Below are positions 1 to 8,673 of a stretch of DNA of 27,584 nt, in pieces. The position numbers and the translations under genes were made by a program. The notes beneath the pieces were generated by a model. The model was not told the origin of the DNA. It did no database searches and saw nothing but the letters and a program-made list of their open reading frames with translations. Numbering within the stretch: the stretch's first letter is position 1; the number at the start of each line of letters is the position of its first letter. The DNA is from CALRBF01 sp964646465 (GTDB taxonomy: Bacteria; Patescibacteriota; Minisyncoccia; SW-4-49-11): the NCBI GenBank assembly GCA_964646465.1, contig CAZYEN010000010.1, positions 1 to 27,584 of the forward strand, written 5' to 3'.

Positions 1-1
1 A

Positions 2-2155
2 CTTTTAGTAATATCAATCCCAACCTTTACTTTTGCTAGTACAGATAGCCATATTGTGTATACAAAATGTGAAGTAGACTCCTATGAAGAGCGCTTAGCG
101 GATAACTTTTATTTAGTAGATAAATTAGATGTAAAACAAGACTGTGTATTACAATCTACACCAGATCAAAAAATATATTTAGCTACTAATGATACAAATT
201 ATATAAATCAATGGTCCCTTAAGAATACAGGTCAATCTATTTTAGGTCAAACTGGTATCTCTGGTATAGATATTGACTTTACTAATGCTTATCCTAAAAT
301 ATCAAATACAGTTAATGGTAATACTAAAATCGCAGTTATTGATACTGGAGTCACCACTATTCCAGAGCTTTCAGGACAGATTATACCAGGATATAATTTT
401 ATAAATAATTCTAACAATTCGACTGATGATAATGGACACGGGACATTTGTATCAAGTATTATTGCATCTAGAGTTAATAATTCAATAGGTATCGCCGGAA
501 TTAATGATAGAGTTAACATAGTTCCGATTAAAATTTTAAACTCAGAAGGGCAGGGATTTTTATCTGATTTAGTGAAAGGTATTCAATACGCTATAGACCA
601 AAATGTATCTATCATTAATCTTAGTTTAGCCTCCACCTCATTTGATCCAGTTTTAAATAATATTATTGAGATTGCCTATCAAAAAGGAATTATCGTAGTT
701 GCTGCAGCTGGTAATAGTGGTACTAATATTTCATCACCTAGTGTATCTCCATTGAATAATGATGGTAATAAAAATTGGGTTATTGGTGTTGGAGCAATAG
801 ACAATAGAAATAATAGACCAGATTACTCTAATTACGGTTTAGGAATAGATGTCGTAGCTCCAGGAGACTCTATTTTAGGATATAATCATGATAATATATT
901 ACAATACCGTTCTGGTACATCTATGGCAGCGGCAGTAGTGACTGGAGTTTTGTCTGCTTGGAGAGATTATTATGATGGACTTAGTACTGATGAGGCTCAT
1001 AACCTTATTACTAATACTAGTAAATCTGAGAGATTAATTTCCATGGACAATGCTTTGCTTACGAGTGACTTTCCTAATGGTCTTTTAATAAAAGGTACAA
1101 ATAGTCCAAAAGTATACTATATAGAAAATGGGAAGAAGAGAGCAATAGAGTCACCGAATATGTTCAATTCACAATTCAAGTGGGAAGATTTGGTAATAAC
1201 AACACCAGTAGAAATAAACAGTATACCGACAGGAGCAGAGATGACATATAGAGACGGATCGTTAATATCCAGTAGGGGGGTGGTATATGTAGTATCAGAA
1301 GGAAAGAGGAGACAGATAGACTCACCAAGTACATTTGTGCAGAAAGGATACAGATGGAGTAATATAATAGCGGTAAGTGATGCAGAGTTAGGAGTACATC
1401 CAGTAGGGGAGATATTAAGAATAGGAGATAAACATCCAAATGGGAGTTTATTATTAGCTCCAGATGGAAAAGTATATGTATTAAGAGAAGGGAATAGGAG
1501 ATGGGTGCCATCACCATTAATATTTGAGGCAAGATATAGATGGGAGTCAATAATAGCAGTAAGTCAAGAAGTAATAAATAGCTATGAATTAGGAGAGAAT
1601 GAATATTATCCAGACGGACTCTTAATAAGAGGAAGTGGACAGAAAGTATATATGATGCAAAATAATGTAAAGCAACATATAGGGTCCCCAGAAGTATTTG
1701 AGAGTTATGGATTAAGTTGGAGTCAGATAAAGAGAGCCACAGATAGCGAGATCAACTTAATACCGGAATTAGGATCATTTAGTAGTTTGAAGAAATATAA
1801 TGGAGGATCATTATTAGGCTCAAGAAGTGATGGAAGAATATATAGAGTAAATAATAATGAGACTTTAGAATATATACCGAGTGCAAATATATTTAGTAGT
1901 TGGGGATATAATTGGAATGATGTAATAAGATTATCTGGTAATGTTATAAACCAGTATAATAGGAATGGTACAGTAGGATTTGCGGATGGAAGACTTATAT
2001 TATATGAAGGTAAAGTTTATTTAATAGAAAATGGAGTGAAGAGGTGGATACCTAATGAATCAATATTCAATGCAAGAGGCTATAAATGGAATAATGTCAT
2101 CCGAGTATCCTCAGATGAATTTAATGCTAATTCTATGGGAAGTCCTATAACTTAA
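2..2155 (+). CDS. Exported subtilisin-like (S8) serine protease with six C-terminal repeats; 5' end outside window
   Basis: The reading frame is open to the left edge. The GTG at 56 is not the start: the 18 codons before it encode a hydrophobic stretch ending in FTFAST, which looks like the end of a signal peptide with a cleavage site after FTFA, so the real start lies upstream of the window. Counting from position 56, the subtilase triad is Asp96 (AVIDTGV), His128 (NGHGT) and Ser289 (GTSMAA), with oxyanion Asn220 (AAAGNSG). After about residue 339 come six repeats of 58-63 residues, starting near 340, 399, 461, 519, 582 and 642. Each has a D/N-G-x-L-I start, a K-V-Y-x-I-E-N-G-x-K-R core, an I-x-S-P step and an aromatic Y-x-W-x-x-V/I end. 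I know such repeats from Patescibacteria surface proteins, but their function is unsettled; cell-wall or ligand binding is inference. The two Cys near the mature N-terminus could form a disulfide. Confidence 0.93.
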   Translation, partial: LLVISIPTFTFASTDSHIVYTKCEVDSYEERLADNFYLVDKLDVKQDCVLQSTPDQKIYLATNDTNYINQWSLKNTGQSILGQTGISGIDIDFTNAYPKISNTVNGNTKIAVIDTGVTTIPELSGQIIPGYNFINNSNNSTDDNGHGTFVSSIIASRVNNSIGIAGINDRVNIVPIKILNSEGQGFLSDLVKGIQYAIDQNVSIINLSLASTSFDPVLNNIIEIAYQKGIIVVAAAGNSGTNISSPSVSPLNNDGNKNWVIGVGAIDNRNNRPDYSNYGLGIDVVAPGDSILGYNHDNILQYRSGTSMAAAVVTGVLSAWRDYYDGLSTDEAHNLITNTSKSERLISMDNALLTSDFPNGLLIKGTNSPKVYYIENGKKRAIESPNMFNSQFKWEDLVITTPVEINSIPTGAEMTYRDGSLISSRGVVYVVSEGKRRQIDSPSTFVQKGYRWSNIIAVSDAELGVHPVGEILRIGDKHPNGSLLLAPDGKVYVLREGNRRWVPSPLIFEARYRWESIIAVSQEVINSYELGENEYYPDGLLIRGSGQKVYMMQNNVKQHIGSPEVFESYGLSWSQIKRATDSEINLIPELGSFSSLKKYNGGSLLGSRSDGRIYRVNNNETLEYIPSANIFSSWGYNWNDVIRLSGNVINQYNRNGTVGFADGRLILYEGKVYLIENGVKRWIPNESIFNARGYKWNNVIRVSSDEFNANSMGSPIT
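1073..2140 (+). repeat. Six degenerate in-frame repeats of about 180 bp in the protease C-terminus
   Basis: The protein repeats sit head to tail and are clear at the amino-acid level, but they are diverged at the DNA level. From about 1130 to 1930 the codons are strongly purine-ending (ATA, AGA, GGA, GTA, GAG), unlike the catalytic half and the last repeat, which use more T-ending codons. Confidence 0.8.
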
Positions 2156-2189
2156 AAATATTAAATATATAACTTTAATTGTTAAATTA

Positions 2190-2198
2190 TGTTACAAT
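2190..2198 (+). promoter_or_regulatory. Extended -10 promoter of gap
   Basis: TGTTACAAT is a TGn-extended -10 with one mismatch to TATAAT. I see no good -35 at 16-18 nt upstream. It lies 25 nt before the ATG at 2224, the same geometry as other promoters here. Confidence 0.5.
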
Positions 2199-2223
2199 AA
2201 ATATTATTAATAAAATCTATATT

Positions 2224-3252
2224 ATGAAAAAAAGAATAGCAATTAATGGGTTTGGACGAATTGGAAGAACAGTACTAAAAATTTCTCTTCTACCACCACA
2301 TAATGACCAGTTAGAAATCGTAGCTGTCAATGACCTAGGAGATGTTCATAACTTAGCTTATTTAGTGAAATACGATTCAGTTTATGGGACTATCCCACAA
2401 AATGTATCGGTTATAGAAAGAGAAGGAAAGCCATATATTAAAGTAGATAACCAAGAAATTTTAGTGTGCTCAGAGCGAGAACCTGCTAATTTACCTTGGC
2501 AATCTTTAGGAATTGATGTAGTAATTGAATCAACTGGATTTTTTACGAGTACCGAAAAGTCTCAGGCTCATATTGCAGCTGGGGCAAAAAGAGTTGTGAT
2601 TTCAGCCCCTACCAAAGATGAAACTCCAATGATAACCCCCTCTTTGAATGAAGAAGGGCTCAAAGATGTTTTGATTACTTCTAATGCATCTTGCACCACC
2701 AATGCTACTAATCCAGTGGTAGCTATTATTCATGAAGCTTTAGGTATTGAAAAAGCCTTATTATCAACAGTACATGCTTATACAGCCACTCAATCTTTAG
2801 TAGATGGTATGGCTGATCCTAGTGATTTGCGAAGAGGTAGAGCTGGAGCTCAGAATATCATACCTTCTACTACTGGAGCAGCTAAAGCTGTTAGTAAAGT
2901 GATTCCTGATTTATCTAATAAATTTGATGGGGTAGCAGTTAGAGTGCCTGTAGTAGCTGGTTCTTTAATAGATTTGACAATGTTGGTTTCAAGAGACACT
3001 AATGTTGAAGAAATTAATCAAATTTTAATTAATGCCTCGGAGTCTGAAAGATGGAGGGGAATTTTAGGTGTAACTAAAGATCCAATTGTATCAACTGACA
3101 TATTAAAAACTTCTTATGGTAGTTTGGTAGCTTTGGATTTAACTCAAGTAGTAGATGGAGATTTAATTAAAGTAATGGCATGGTATGATAATGAATGGAG
3201 TTATACCTCTATGTTGATGAGACATGTAAGTGCAGTTCTTAATTTATTATAA
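2224..3252 (+). CDS. gap: Glyceraldehyde-3-phosphate dehydrogenase, NAD-dependent type
   Basis: It oxidises and phosphorylates glyceraldehyde 3-phosphate to 1,3-bisphosphoglycerate in glycolysis, in the cytoplasm. The 342-residue protein begins MKKRIAINGFGRIGR, the Rossmann NAD-binding start. AVNDL near residue 36 carries the Asp usual in NAD-preferring enzymes. SNASCTTN holds the catalytic Cys, HAYTATQSLVDG the catalytic His, and WYDNEWSY lies near the C-terminus. Length is normal for the family. An upstream in-frame start at 2179 would add 15 residues that do not fit the family and would run into the -10 at 2193-2198, so ATG 2224 is chosen. It appears to be its own transcription unit, between the protease and the HIT-recJ operon. 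Enolase lies 3 kb downstream. Confidence 0.97.
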   Translation: MKKRIAINGFGRIGRTVLKISLLPPHNDQLEIVAVNDLGDVHNLAYLVKYDSVYGTIPQNVSVIEREGKPYIKVDNQEILVCSEREPANLPWQSLGIDVVIESTGFFTSTEKSQAHIAAGAKRVVISAPTKDETPMITPSLNEEGLKDVLITSNASCTTNATNPVVAIIHEALGIEKALLSTVHAYTATQSLVDGMADPSDLRRGRAGAQNIIPSTTGAAKAVSKVIPDLSNKFDGVAVRVPVVAGSLIDLTMLVSRDTNVEEINQILINASESERWRGILGVTKDPIVSTDILKTSYGSLVALDLTQVVDGDLIKVMAWYDNEWSYTSMLMRHVSAVLNLL

Positions 3253-3268
3253 AAATTTTCATCTATTA

Positions 3269-3277
3269 TGATATAAT
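3269..3277 (+). promoter_or_regulatory. Extended -10 promoter of the HIT-ftsK-recJ operon
   Basis: TGATATAAT is a perfect TGn-extended -10. No convincing -35 is seen. It is 27 nt before ATG 3305 and is the only obvious promoter before the six-gene operon. Confidence 0.65.
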
Positions 3278-3304
3278 AGATTTATAGATTAGATATTGTT
3301 GAAT

Positions 3305-3682
3305 ATGGCTACTATATTTACAAAAATAAGAGATAAAGAAATACCCGGCTTTATATTTGATGATAATGGAGAGTTCTTTGTAATTCATACCAATAACCCA
3401 ATTCAACTAGGACATTTACTAGTAATACCTTATGATGAAATAGATTATATCTTTGATTTAGATGAAATTACATATCATAAGTTGTGGGAATATGTAAAAA
3501 ATATATCTACTATTTTACAAGAAATAACGAAAGCTAAAAAAATAGCAATTAAGGTTGAAGGATTAGAAGTAAATCATGTACATATACATTTAATTCCTAT
3601 TAATCATCAAGGAGATATGTTAGTACACACTAAAGTTACAGAACAAGAAATAGTAGATCTACAGAATAAATTCAAGAACTAA
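3305..3682 (+). CDS. HIT-family nucleotide-binding protein
   Basis: This 125-residue protein belongs to the histidine triad family (Hint/Fhit-like), whose members hydrolyse or transfer nucleoside phosphoramidates or dinucleotides. The triad H-x-H-x-H is visible in NHVHIHLIPI, and the N-terminal half shows the usual LGHLLVIPYDEI strand-turn. A TTG at 3296 is in frame, but ATG 3305 gives the standard start MATIFTKI. It is the first gene of the operon, 3 nt before ftsK. The true substrate cannot be told from sequence. Confidence 0.9.
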   Translation: MATIFTKIRDKEIPGFIFDDNGEFFVIHTNNPIQLGHLLVIPYDEIDYIFDLDEITYHKLWEYVKNISTILQEITKAKKIAIKVEGLEVNHVHIHLIPINHQGDMLVHTKVTEQEIVDLQNKFKN

Positions 3683-3685
3683 ATT

Positions 3686-5836
3686 ATGCCCAAAACACAG
3701 CCTAGTTCCAAACCAAAAATTAAAAATGAAGCTAAGAGAACTATATTTGGGGTTGTCTTCGTTGCATTTGCTACCTTGAGTTTTTTATCTTTTTTTTCTT
3801 CAGCGGGAGTTTTTGGGAGTAGTATTAATACTAGCTTTGGTTTTTTATTTGGTTTAGGAAAATTTATATTACCATTTGTACTGTTATATATTGGTATTAA
3901 ATTATTAATAAAACCTAAAACAGTTACAGGCTTATATTATATAAATCTAATAGCTTTATTTGTTTTATTCATATTATTTTTAGGCTCATTGCAATTTTTA
4001 CAATTTGATAATTCAGAAGAAGCTTTAGTTAAGGCTAGGGATGGTATAGGAGGGGGCGTTGTAGGTTATTATATGAATTCATTGATGAAATATATATTTG
4101 GTGAAATTGGTGGAGCCATAGTAATAATAACTGGTATGAGTATTTCAACTATTATAGTATTAAATAGAGCAATACATATTGATGATTTAATTGAATGGTT
4201 TAAGAATATATTCTCTCAAGATGAACAAATAGATAACAATAACTCTAATATTCAAGAAATTGATCAAGTTAAAACTAGTCGAATTTTTAATCAAAAATCT
4301 GAAATAGAGGAAATATCTGATAAAAGTAACTCTGACAATACTAAAGTAGTAACAAATAAAGTTCCTGAATGGATGAAAGAAAATCAGTTTAGTCTGCCAA
4401 CAATAGATTTATTAGAAAAAAGTAAATCAGATGATGTGCCTAAGAGTGGAGATACTAAAAAAAGCTCAGAAATTATTAAGAGTACATTGTCGACCTTTGG
4501 GATTGAAGTTGAAATGGGTAAAATAGATATTGGTCCATCAGTAACTAGATTTATGCTAAGACCATCAAATGGTATTAAATTGTCTCGAATTACTTCTTTG
4601 CAAAATGATTTAGCTTTAGCTATGGCAGCACAATCTATTCGTATTGAAGCTCCAATCCCAGGGATGTCATATGTTGGTGTTGAGACACCAAACGCTAAAA
4701 GGGCTACAGTTAGAATGCGTGAAATTATGGAGTCTAAAGAGTTTAATGACAATGATTTTCATCTACCACTTGCTTTAGGTAGAGATGTTATGAATAAAGT
4801 CATTGTGTTTCCATTAGAAAAAATGCCACATTTATTAATTGCAGGAGCTACAGGCGCTGGAAAATCTATGGGGCTTAATGCTATGATTTTGAGTATGCTT
4901 TATAAAAATCCACCTTCTAAGCTTAAATTTATATTTATTGATCCAAAACGAGTTGAATTATCTACATACAATGGTATCCCACATCTTCTAACCCCAGCTA
5001 TTGTTAGTCCAGACAAAGCTATGAATGCTCTAAATTGGTGTGTGGGTGAAATGGAAAGAAGGTATGAAACCTTAGCCAAAGTGGGTGCTAGAAATATATT
5101 TACTTATAATGAAAAAGTTATATCTGGTACTCTAAAATCAGAAAATGAGGATGAATATGAGCTAATGCCATTTATTGTGGTTGTAATTGATGAGTTAGCT
5201 GATTTAATGAGTAGTCATAAAAAAGAAGTAGAAGGTTCAATTGTTAGAATAGCTCAAATGGCAAGAGCAGTTGGTATACATTTAATTTTGGCTACACAGA
5301 GACCATCGACTGATGTTATTACTGGACTTATAAAAGCTAATTTACCATCTAGAGTGAGTTTCCAAGTGGCCTCTCAAATTGATTCTAGAACGGTTTTAGA
5401 TATGATGGGTGCTGAGAAATTGTTGGGAATGGGCGATATGTTGTTTTTGGGTGGGGATTTAGGTAAACCACAAAGAATACAAGGTCCTTTTGTGCCAGAA
5501 AATGAAGTTAAATCTGTTGTACAATGGTTAAAAAGTCAGGGAGAAAATGAATATAATACCTCTATTACAGAGTCAGAATCTCCAAAACAAATTTACTATG
5601 ATGGGGGGGTAGATTATGGAAGTGAAGGAAATGATAATTTATTTGAAGAAGCTAAAAATTTAGTCTTGCAATCTGGCAAAGGCTCAGCATCCCTTTTACA
5701 GAGAAGATTAAAGGTAGGATATGCTAGAGCAGCAAGATTATTGGATGAACTAGAAGAAGCTGGTGTAGTTGGCCCAGCTGAAGGATCTAAACCCAGAGAT
5801 GTATTAATAGAAAAACATACTACAGATAATGAATAA
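3686..5836 (+). CDS. ftsK: FtsK/SpoIIIE-family DNA translocase
   Basis: This membrane-anchored ATPase moves double-stranded DNA through the division septum and helps resolve chromosomes. The 716-residue protein has a basic N-terminus and about four membrane segments in the first 160 residues. An acidic/Ser-rich linker (about 170-250) is followed by the motor domain, with Walker A GATGAGKS at 387-394 and Walker B VVIDELADLM near 499-508, then a C-terminal winged-helix gamma domain (about 646-710, YARAARLLDELEEAGVVGP) that reads KOPS-like DNA signals in studied homologues. The linker is short compared with E. coli FtsK and resembles SpoIIIE-type proteins. Its stop overlaps the next gene by 8 nt (ATGAATAA), suggesting translational coupling. 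Confidence 0.96.
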   Translation: MPKTQPSSKPKIKNEAKRTIFGVVFVAFATLSFLSFFSSAGVFGSSINTSFGFLFGLGKFILPFVLLYIGIKLLIKPKTVTGLYYINLIALFVLFILFLGSLQFLQFDNSEEALVKARDGIGGGVVGYYMNSLMKYIFGEIGGAIVIITGMSISTIIVLNRAIHIDDLIEWFKNIFSQDEQIDNNNSNIQEIDQVKTSRIFNQKSEIEEISDKSNSDNTKVVTNKVPEWMKENQFSLPTIDLLEKSKSDDVPKSGDTKKSSEIIKSTLSTFGIEVEMGKIDIGPSVTRFMLRPSNGIKLSRITSLQNDLALAMAAQSIRIEAPIPGMSYVGVETPNAKRATVRMREIMESKEFNDNDFHLPLALGRDVMNKVIVFPLEKMPHLLIAGATGAGKSMGLNAMILSMLYKNPPSKLKFIFIDPKRVELSTYNGIPHLLTPAIVSPDKAMNALNWCVGEMERRYETLAKVGARNIFTYNEKVISGTLKSENEDEYELMPFIVVVIDELADLMSSHKKEVEGSIVRIAQMARAVGIHLILATQRPSTDVITGLIKANLPSRVSFQVASQIDSRTVLDMMGAEKLLGMGDMLFLGGDLGKPQRIQGPFVPENEVKSVVQWLKSQGENEYNTSITESESPKQIYYDGGVDYGSEGNDNLFEEAKNLVLQSGKGSASLLQRRLKVGYARAARLLDELEEAGVVGPAEGSKPRDVLIEKHTTDNE

Positions 5837-6449
5837 GATAAGTCTAGGATACATATTGAGTAAATATAGAAATAAATTTGGTATAGATATAGATAAACTA
5901 TCTCATAAAATATCTACAGAAGTTGACTATATTATAGCCCTAGAAAAAGGAAATTATCAAATTTTTACATCATTCAATCAAGCCTTACCAATTATTAGAA
6001 AATTAAGTTATACTTTTGGTTTGAAGTATCAAAGTTTAGTAGAGCTATATAATAAAGAATATGAGCTATATATTAAGAATAATAATTATTTAAATAAAAC
6101 TAAGCCACTAATCAATTATAATCTATTTAAAATTAGTGGAGGTATAATATTTGGAGGTATGATATTAGGATATCTATTACTACAGATATACCAAATGACA
6201 TATAATCCAACAATCAAGTTAGATAATGATACAATTTATCAATTTTATGATAAATCAGAATACAAATTAACTGGTAGCTTATCACGTGCTAGTAATTTGA
6301 CATTGAATGGACAAAAGGTTAAAATTAAAGAAGATGGTAACTTTGAGGTGTTGTTAAATCTAAGAGAAGGTGAAAATAGAATCGAATTATCAGTACAAAA
6401 AGACAATCAATTGTTAAAAACCTTACAAAAAACAATTTACAAACAATAA
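5829..6449 (+). CDS. RodZ-like membrane protein with N-terminal HTH and C-terminal Ig-like domain
   Basis: The 206-residue protein has an N-terminal helix-turn-helix of the RodZ/HTH_25 type (about 4-65, LGYILSKYRNKFGIDIDKLS then EVDYIIALEKGNY), a single hydrophobic span at about 102-122, and an outer domain (about 145-200) whose GSLSRASNLTLNG and REGENRIELSV resemble bacterial Ig-like/glucodextranase-B-type modules. RodZ links MreB to the cell-wall elongation machinery in rods; whether this homologue does so here is inference. ATG 5829 overlaps the ftsK stop, and enolase starts 1 nt after its stop. Confidence 0.75.
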   Translation: MNKISLGYILSKYRNKFGIDIDKLSHKISTEVDYIIALEKGNYQIFTSFNQALPIIRKLSYTFGLKYQSLVELYNKEYELYIKNNNYLNKTKPLINYNLFKISGGIIFGGMILGYLLLQIYQMTYNPTIKLDNDTIYQFYDKSEYKLTGSLSRASNLTLNGQKVKIKEDGNFEVLLNLREGENRIELSVQKDNQLLKTLQKTIYKQ

Positions 6450-6450
6450 T

Positions 6451-7695
6451 ATGGAAATAAAAAATATTAAAGGATATGAGATACTGGACTCTAGAGGCAA
6501 TCCAACAACAGCGTGTTTTGTAGAATTATCAGATGGTTCTAAAGCACAAGCTTATGTGCCATCAGGAGCATCTACTGGTTCTCATGAAGCAGTAGAGCTA
6601 AGAGATGGAGATAAAATTCGTTATAATGGATTAGGTGTCTTATCAGCTGTCATTAACATTAATACAATAATAAAAAAAGCTTTATTATCTCAAAATTCTT
6701 ACAATCAAAAAAATATTGACCAAATTTTATTAGATTTAGACGGTACTAATAATAAATCAAAATTGGGTGCTAATGCAATGCTAGCAGTTTCATTAGCAGT
6801 GGCTAAAACTGCAGCTATATCACAGGGTCTAGAATTGTATCAATATATTCAAAATATTTTTGCACCTAACCTTCATTCATCTAAATCATTTCCACAAATA
6901 GGATTTAATGTCTTAAATGGTGGAAAACACGCTGACTCAGGTTTGGATGTCCAAGAGTATATGATTATGCCACTGAAAAATAATATTAATGAAAATATTC
7001 GTATTGGTTCTGAAATATATCATACTTTAAAAAATATTTTAATTAAAAATGGACAGGTCGTTTCAGTAGGAGACGAGGGAGGCTTTGCTCCAAGATTAGA
7101 TAATAATGAAGCAGGTCTTGAATTATTAGTACAAGCTATTCAAGAAGCAGGTTATACTCCAGGTATAGATTGTTCATTGGCTTTAGATGTGGCAGCTACT
7201 GAGTTTTTTGATATTAAGTTTAAAGAATATACTTTTGATAAACAAACTTATTCTGCTGATGAATTGACAGCCATATATAATAGTTGGTTGCAAAAATATC
7301 CTATTGTTTCAATAGAAGATCCATTTGCTGAAGATGATTATGAAAGTTGGCGAAATTTTCACAATGTTACAGATAGTAGCTTGCGGATAGTAGGTGACGA
7401 TTTGTTGGTTACAAATACGGAAAGAATCAAAAATGCTATTGACCAAAAACTATGTAACTCTGTGCTAATCAAACCTAATCAAATTGGCACGCTGACTGAG
7501 ACTTTAGATGCAATTAATTTATCTCATAATAATAATTTAACTACTATGATATCGCATCGTAGCGGAGATACAATTGATACTTTTATATCGGATTTAGCCG
7601 TAGGAGTATCTGCTAGATATATAAAATCGGGGGCTCCAGCTAGAGCAGAGAGAGTTAGTAAATACAATCGATTATTAGAAATATATTATCTTTAA
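6451..7695 (+). CDS. eno: Enolase (phosphopyruvate hydratase)
   Basis: It converts 2-phosphoglycerate to phosphoenolpyruvate and is Mg-dependent and cytoplasmic. The 414-residue protein has the N-terminal YEILDSRGNPT and the mobile loop PSGASTGSHEAVELRDGD. Metal ligands are Asp246 (LALDVAA), Glu289 (SIEDPF) and Asp316 (VGDDL). The catalytic pair is Glu209 (VGDEGGFAP) and Lys341 (LIKPNQIGT), followed by SHRSGDT and the C-terminal GAPARAERVSKYNRLL. All expected catalytic residues are present, and the protein is only slightly shorter than typical enolases (about 430). It starts 1 nt after the RodZ-like gene and is followed after 9 nt by the receiver gene, so it is co-transcribed with division and repair genes. 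Confidence 0.97.
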   Translation: MEIKNIKGYEILDSRGNPTTACFVELSDGSKAQAYVPSGASTGSHEAVELRDGDKIRYNGLGVLSAVININTIIKKALLSQNSYNQKNIDQILLDLDGTNNKSKLGANAMLAVSLAVAKTAAISQGLELYQYIQNIFAPNLHSSKSFPQIGFNVLNGGKHADSGLDVQEYMIMPLKNNINENIRIGSEIYHTLKNILIKNGQVVSVGDEGGFAPRLDNNEAGLELLVQAIQEAGYTPGIDCSLALDVAATEFFDIKFKEYTFDKQTYSADELTAIYNSWLQKYPIVSIEDPFAEDDYESWRNFHNVTDSSLRIVGDDLLVTNTERIKNAIDQKLCNSVLIKPNQIGTLTETLDAINLSHNNNLTTMISHRSGDTIDTFISDLAVGVSARYIKSGAPARAERVSKYNRLLEIYYL

Positions 7696-7704
7696 ATTCA
7701 AAAT

Positions 7705-8664
7705 ATGGAAAAAAAATATAAAATTTTAATAGTTGAAGATGATCCATTGATCAGGACTATATATCTTGAGAGATTAAGTATAGATGAAGAGATTGAAGTT
7801 GATACAGCAGTAGATGGCTTAGATGGATTGAATAAGATTAAAGTAAATACATATAATTTAGTCTTCTCTGGAATCCAAATGCCTAATAAGACAGGATTTG
7901 AGTTGTTTCAAGATTTACAAGCTTATAGTAATTTATCCAATATGCCATTTGTAATATTTAGTCATTTGGGTAGGTTAGAAGATATACAAAAAGCAAGAGA
8001 TTTAGGAATTAAAAACTTTATTATTAGGGGTAGTACTACTCCAGATGAAGTAGCGAAAAAAATTAGAGATATTTTATATAATAATATTGTGGAACAAGTC
8101 AATACTAAGCAATATAAAATATTAATCGTTGAGGATAAGCCAGAAATTCGCTCTATATATGTAGATAGATTCGGCCAACACTCTGCAATTATAATAGATG
8201 AGGCAGTAGATGGTGTGGACGGGTTGAATAAAATTAAAGAAAATACTTACGATTTGATTTTCTCAGGTATTTATATGCCTAATAAGACAGGATTTGAATT
8301 ATTCCAGGAAGTTCAAAAACTAAAAGACAAAAAACATATACCCATAGTATTATTTAGTCACTGGGGTAAATCAGAAGATATAGAAATGGCAAGGCAGTTA
8401 GGTGTACAGTACTTCATTATTAGGGGGCAAAGTACTCCAAATAATATCTTAAATCAGATACTGGATATTTTGAATGCTCAGGACAAAACATATCAACTAG
8501 TAATAAAAAAAGAGTCCCAAGATTATTCTAAATTCATCGAATCATTTTTCGGAGAAGATTGTATCGAATACAAATATAATGATGGTCTACCAATCAAAGT
8601 TATATTGAGTAAAGACGTCAAACCATACAACTTTTTTATTGAATTAGATTGTGAAGATAAATAA
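7705..8664 (+). CDS. Tandem receiver-domain protein lacking both phospho-acceptor aspartates
   Basis: Two CheY-like receiver domains (about 5-125 and 137-257) are followed by an unrecognised tail of about 60 residues. Each starts with KILIVED (D12/D13 in the first, VEDKP in the second). At the phospho-acceptor site, where D-x-x-M-P is expected, both read S-G-I-x-M-P: Gly56 and Gly188. The conserved Lys-Pro is Arg-Gly in both (IIRG at 106-109 and 238-241), while the Ser/Thr switch residue is kept as Ser (FSHLG, FSHWG). The domains are very similar to each other and resemble the CPR receiver type with L-x-x-L-G...D-I and a T-P near the end. It probably works without phosphorylation, for example as a binding scaffold, which is inference. 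It sits between eno and recJ, 9 nt from each. Confidence 0.85.
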   Translation: MEKKYKILIVEDDPLIRTIYLERLSIDEEIEVDTAVDGLDGLNKIKVNTYNLVFSGIQMPNKTGFELFQDLQAYSNLSNMPFVIFSHLGRLEDIQKARDLGIKNFIIRGSTTPDEVAKKIRDILYNNIVEQVNTKQYKILIVEDKPEIRSIYVDRFGQHSAIIIDEAVDGVDGLNKIKENTYDLIFSGIYMPNKTGFELFQEVQKLKDKKHIPIVLFSHWGKSEDIEMARQLGVQYFIIRGQSTPNNILNQILDILNAQDKTYQLVIKKESQDYSKFIESFFGEDCIEYKYNDGLPIKVILSKDVKPYNFFIELDCEDK

Positions 8665-8673
8665 AATTTAATT

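Noticed and set aside
1176..1550. 124-codon minus-strand ORF in the protease repeats
   Set aside because: It is a mirror of purine-rich repeat codons (Leu/Ile/Ser-rich) and has no start signals.
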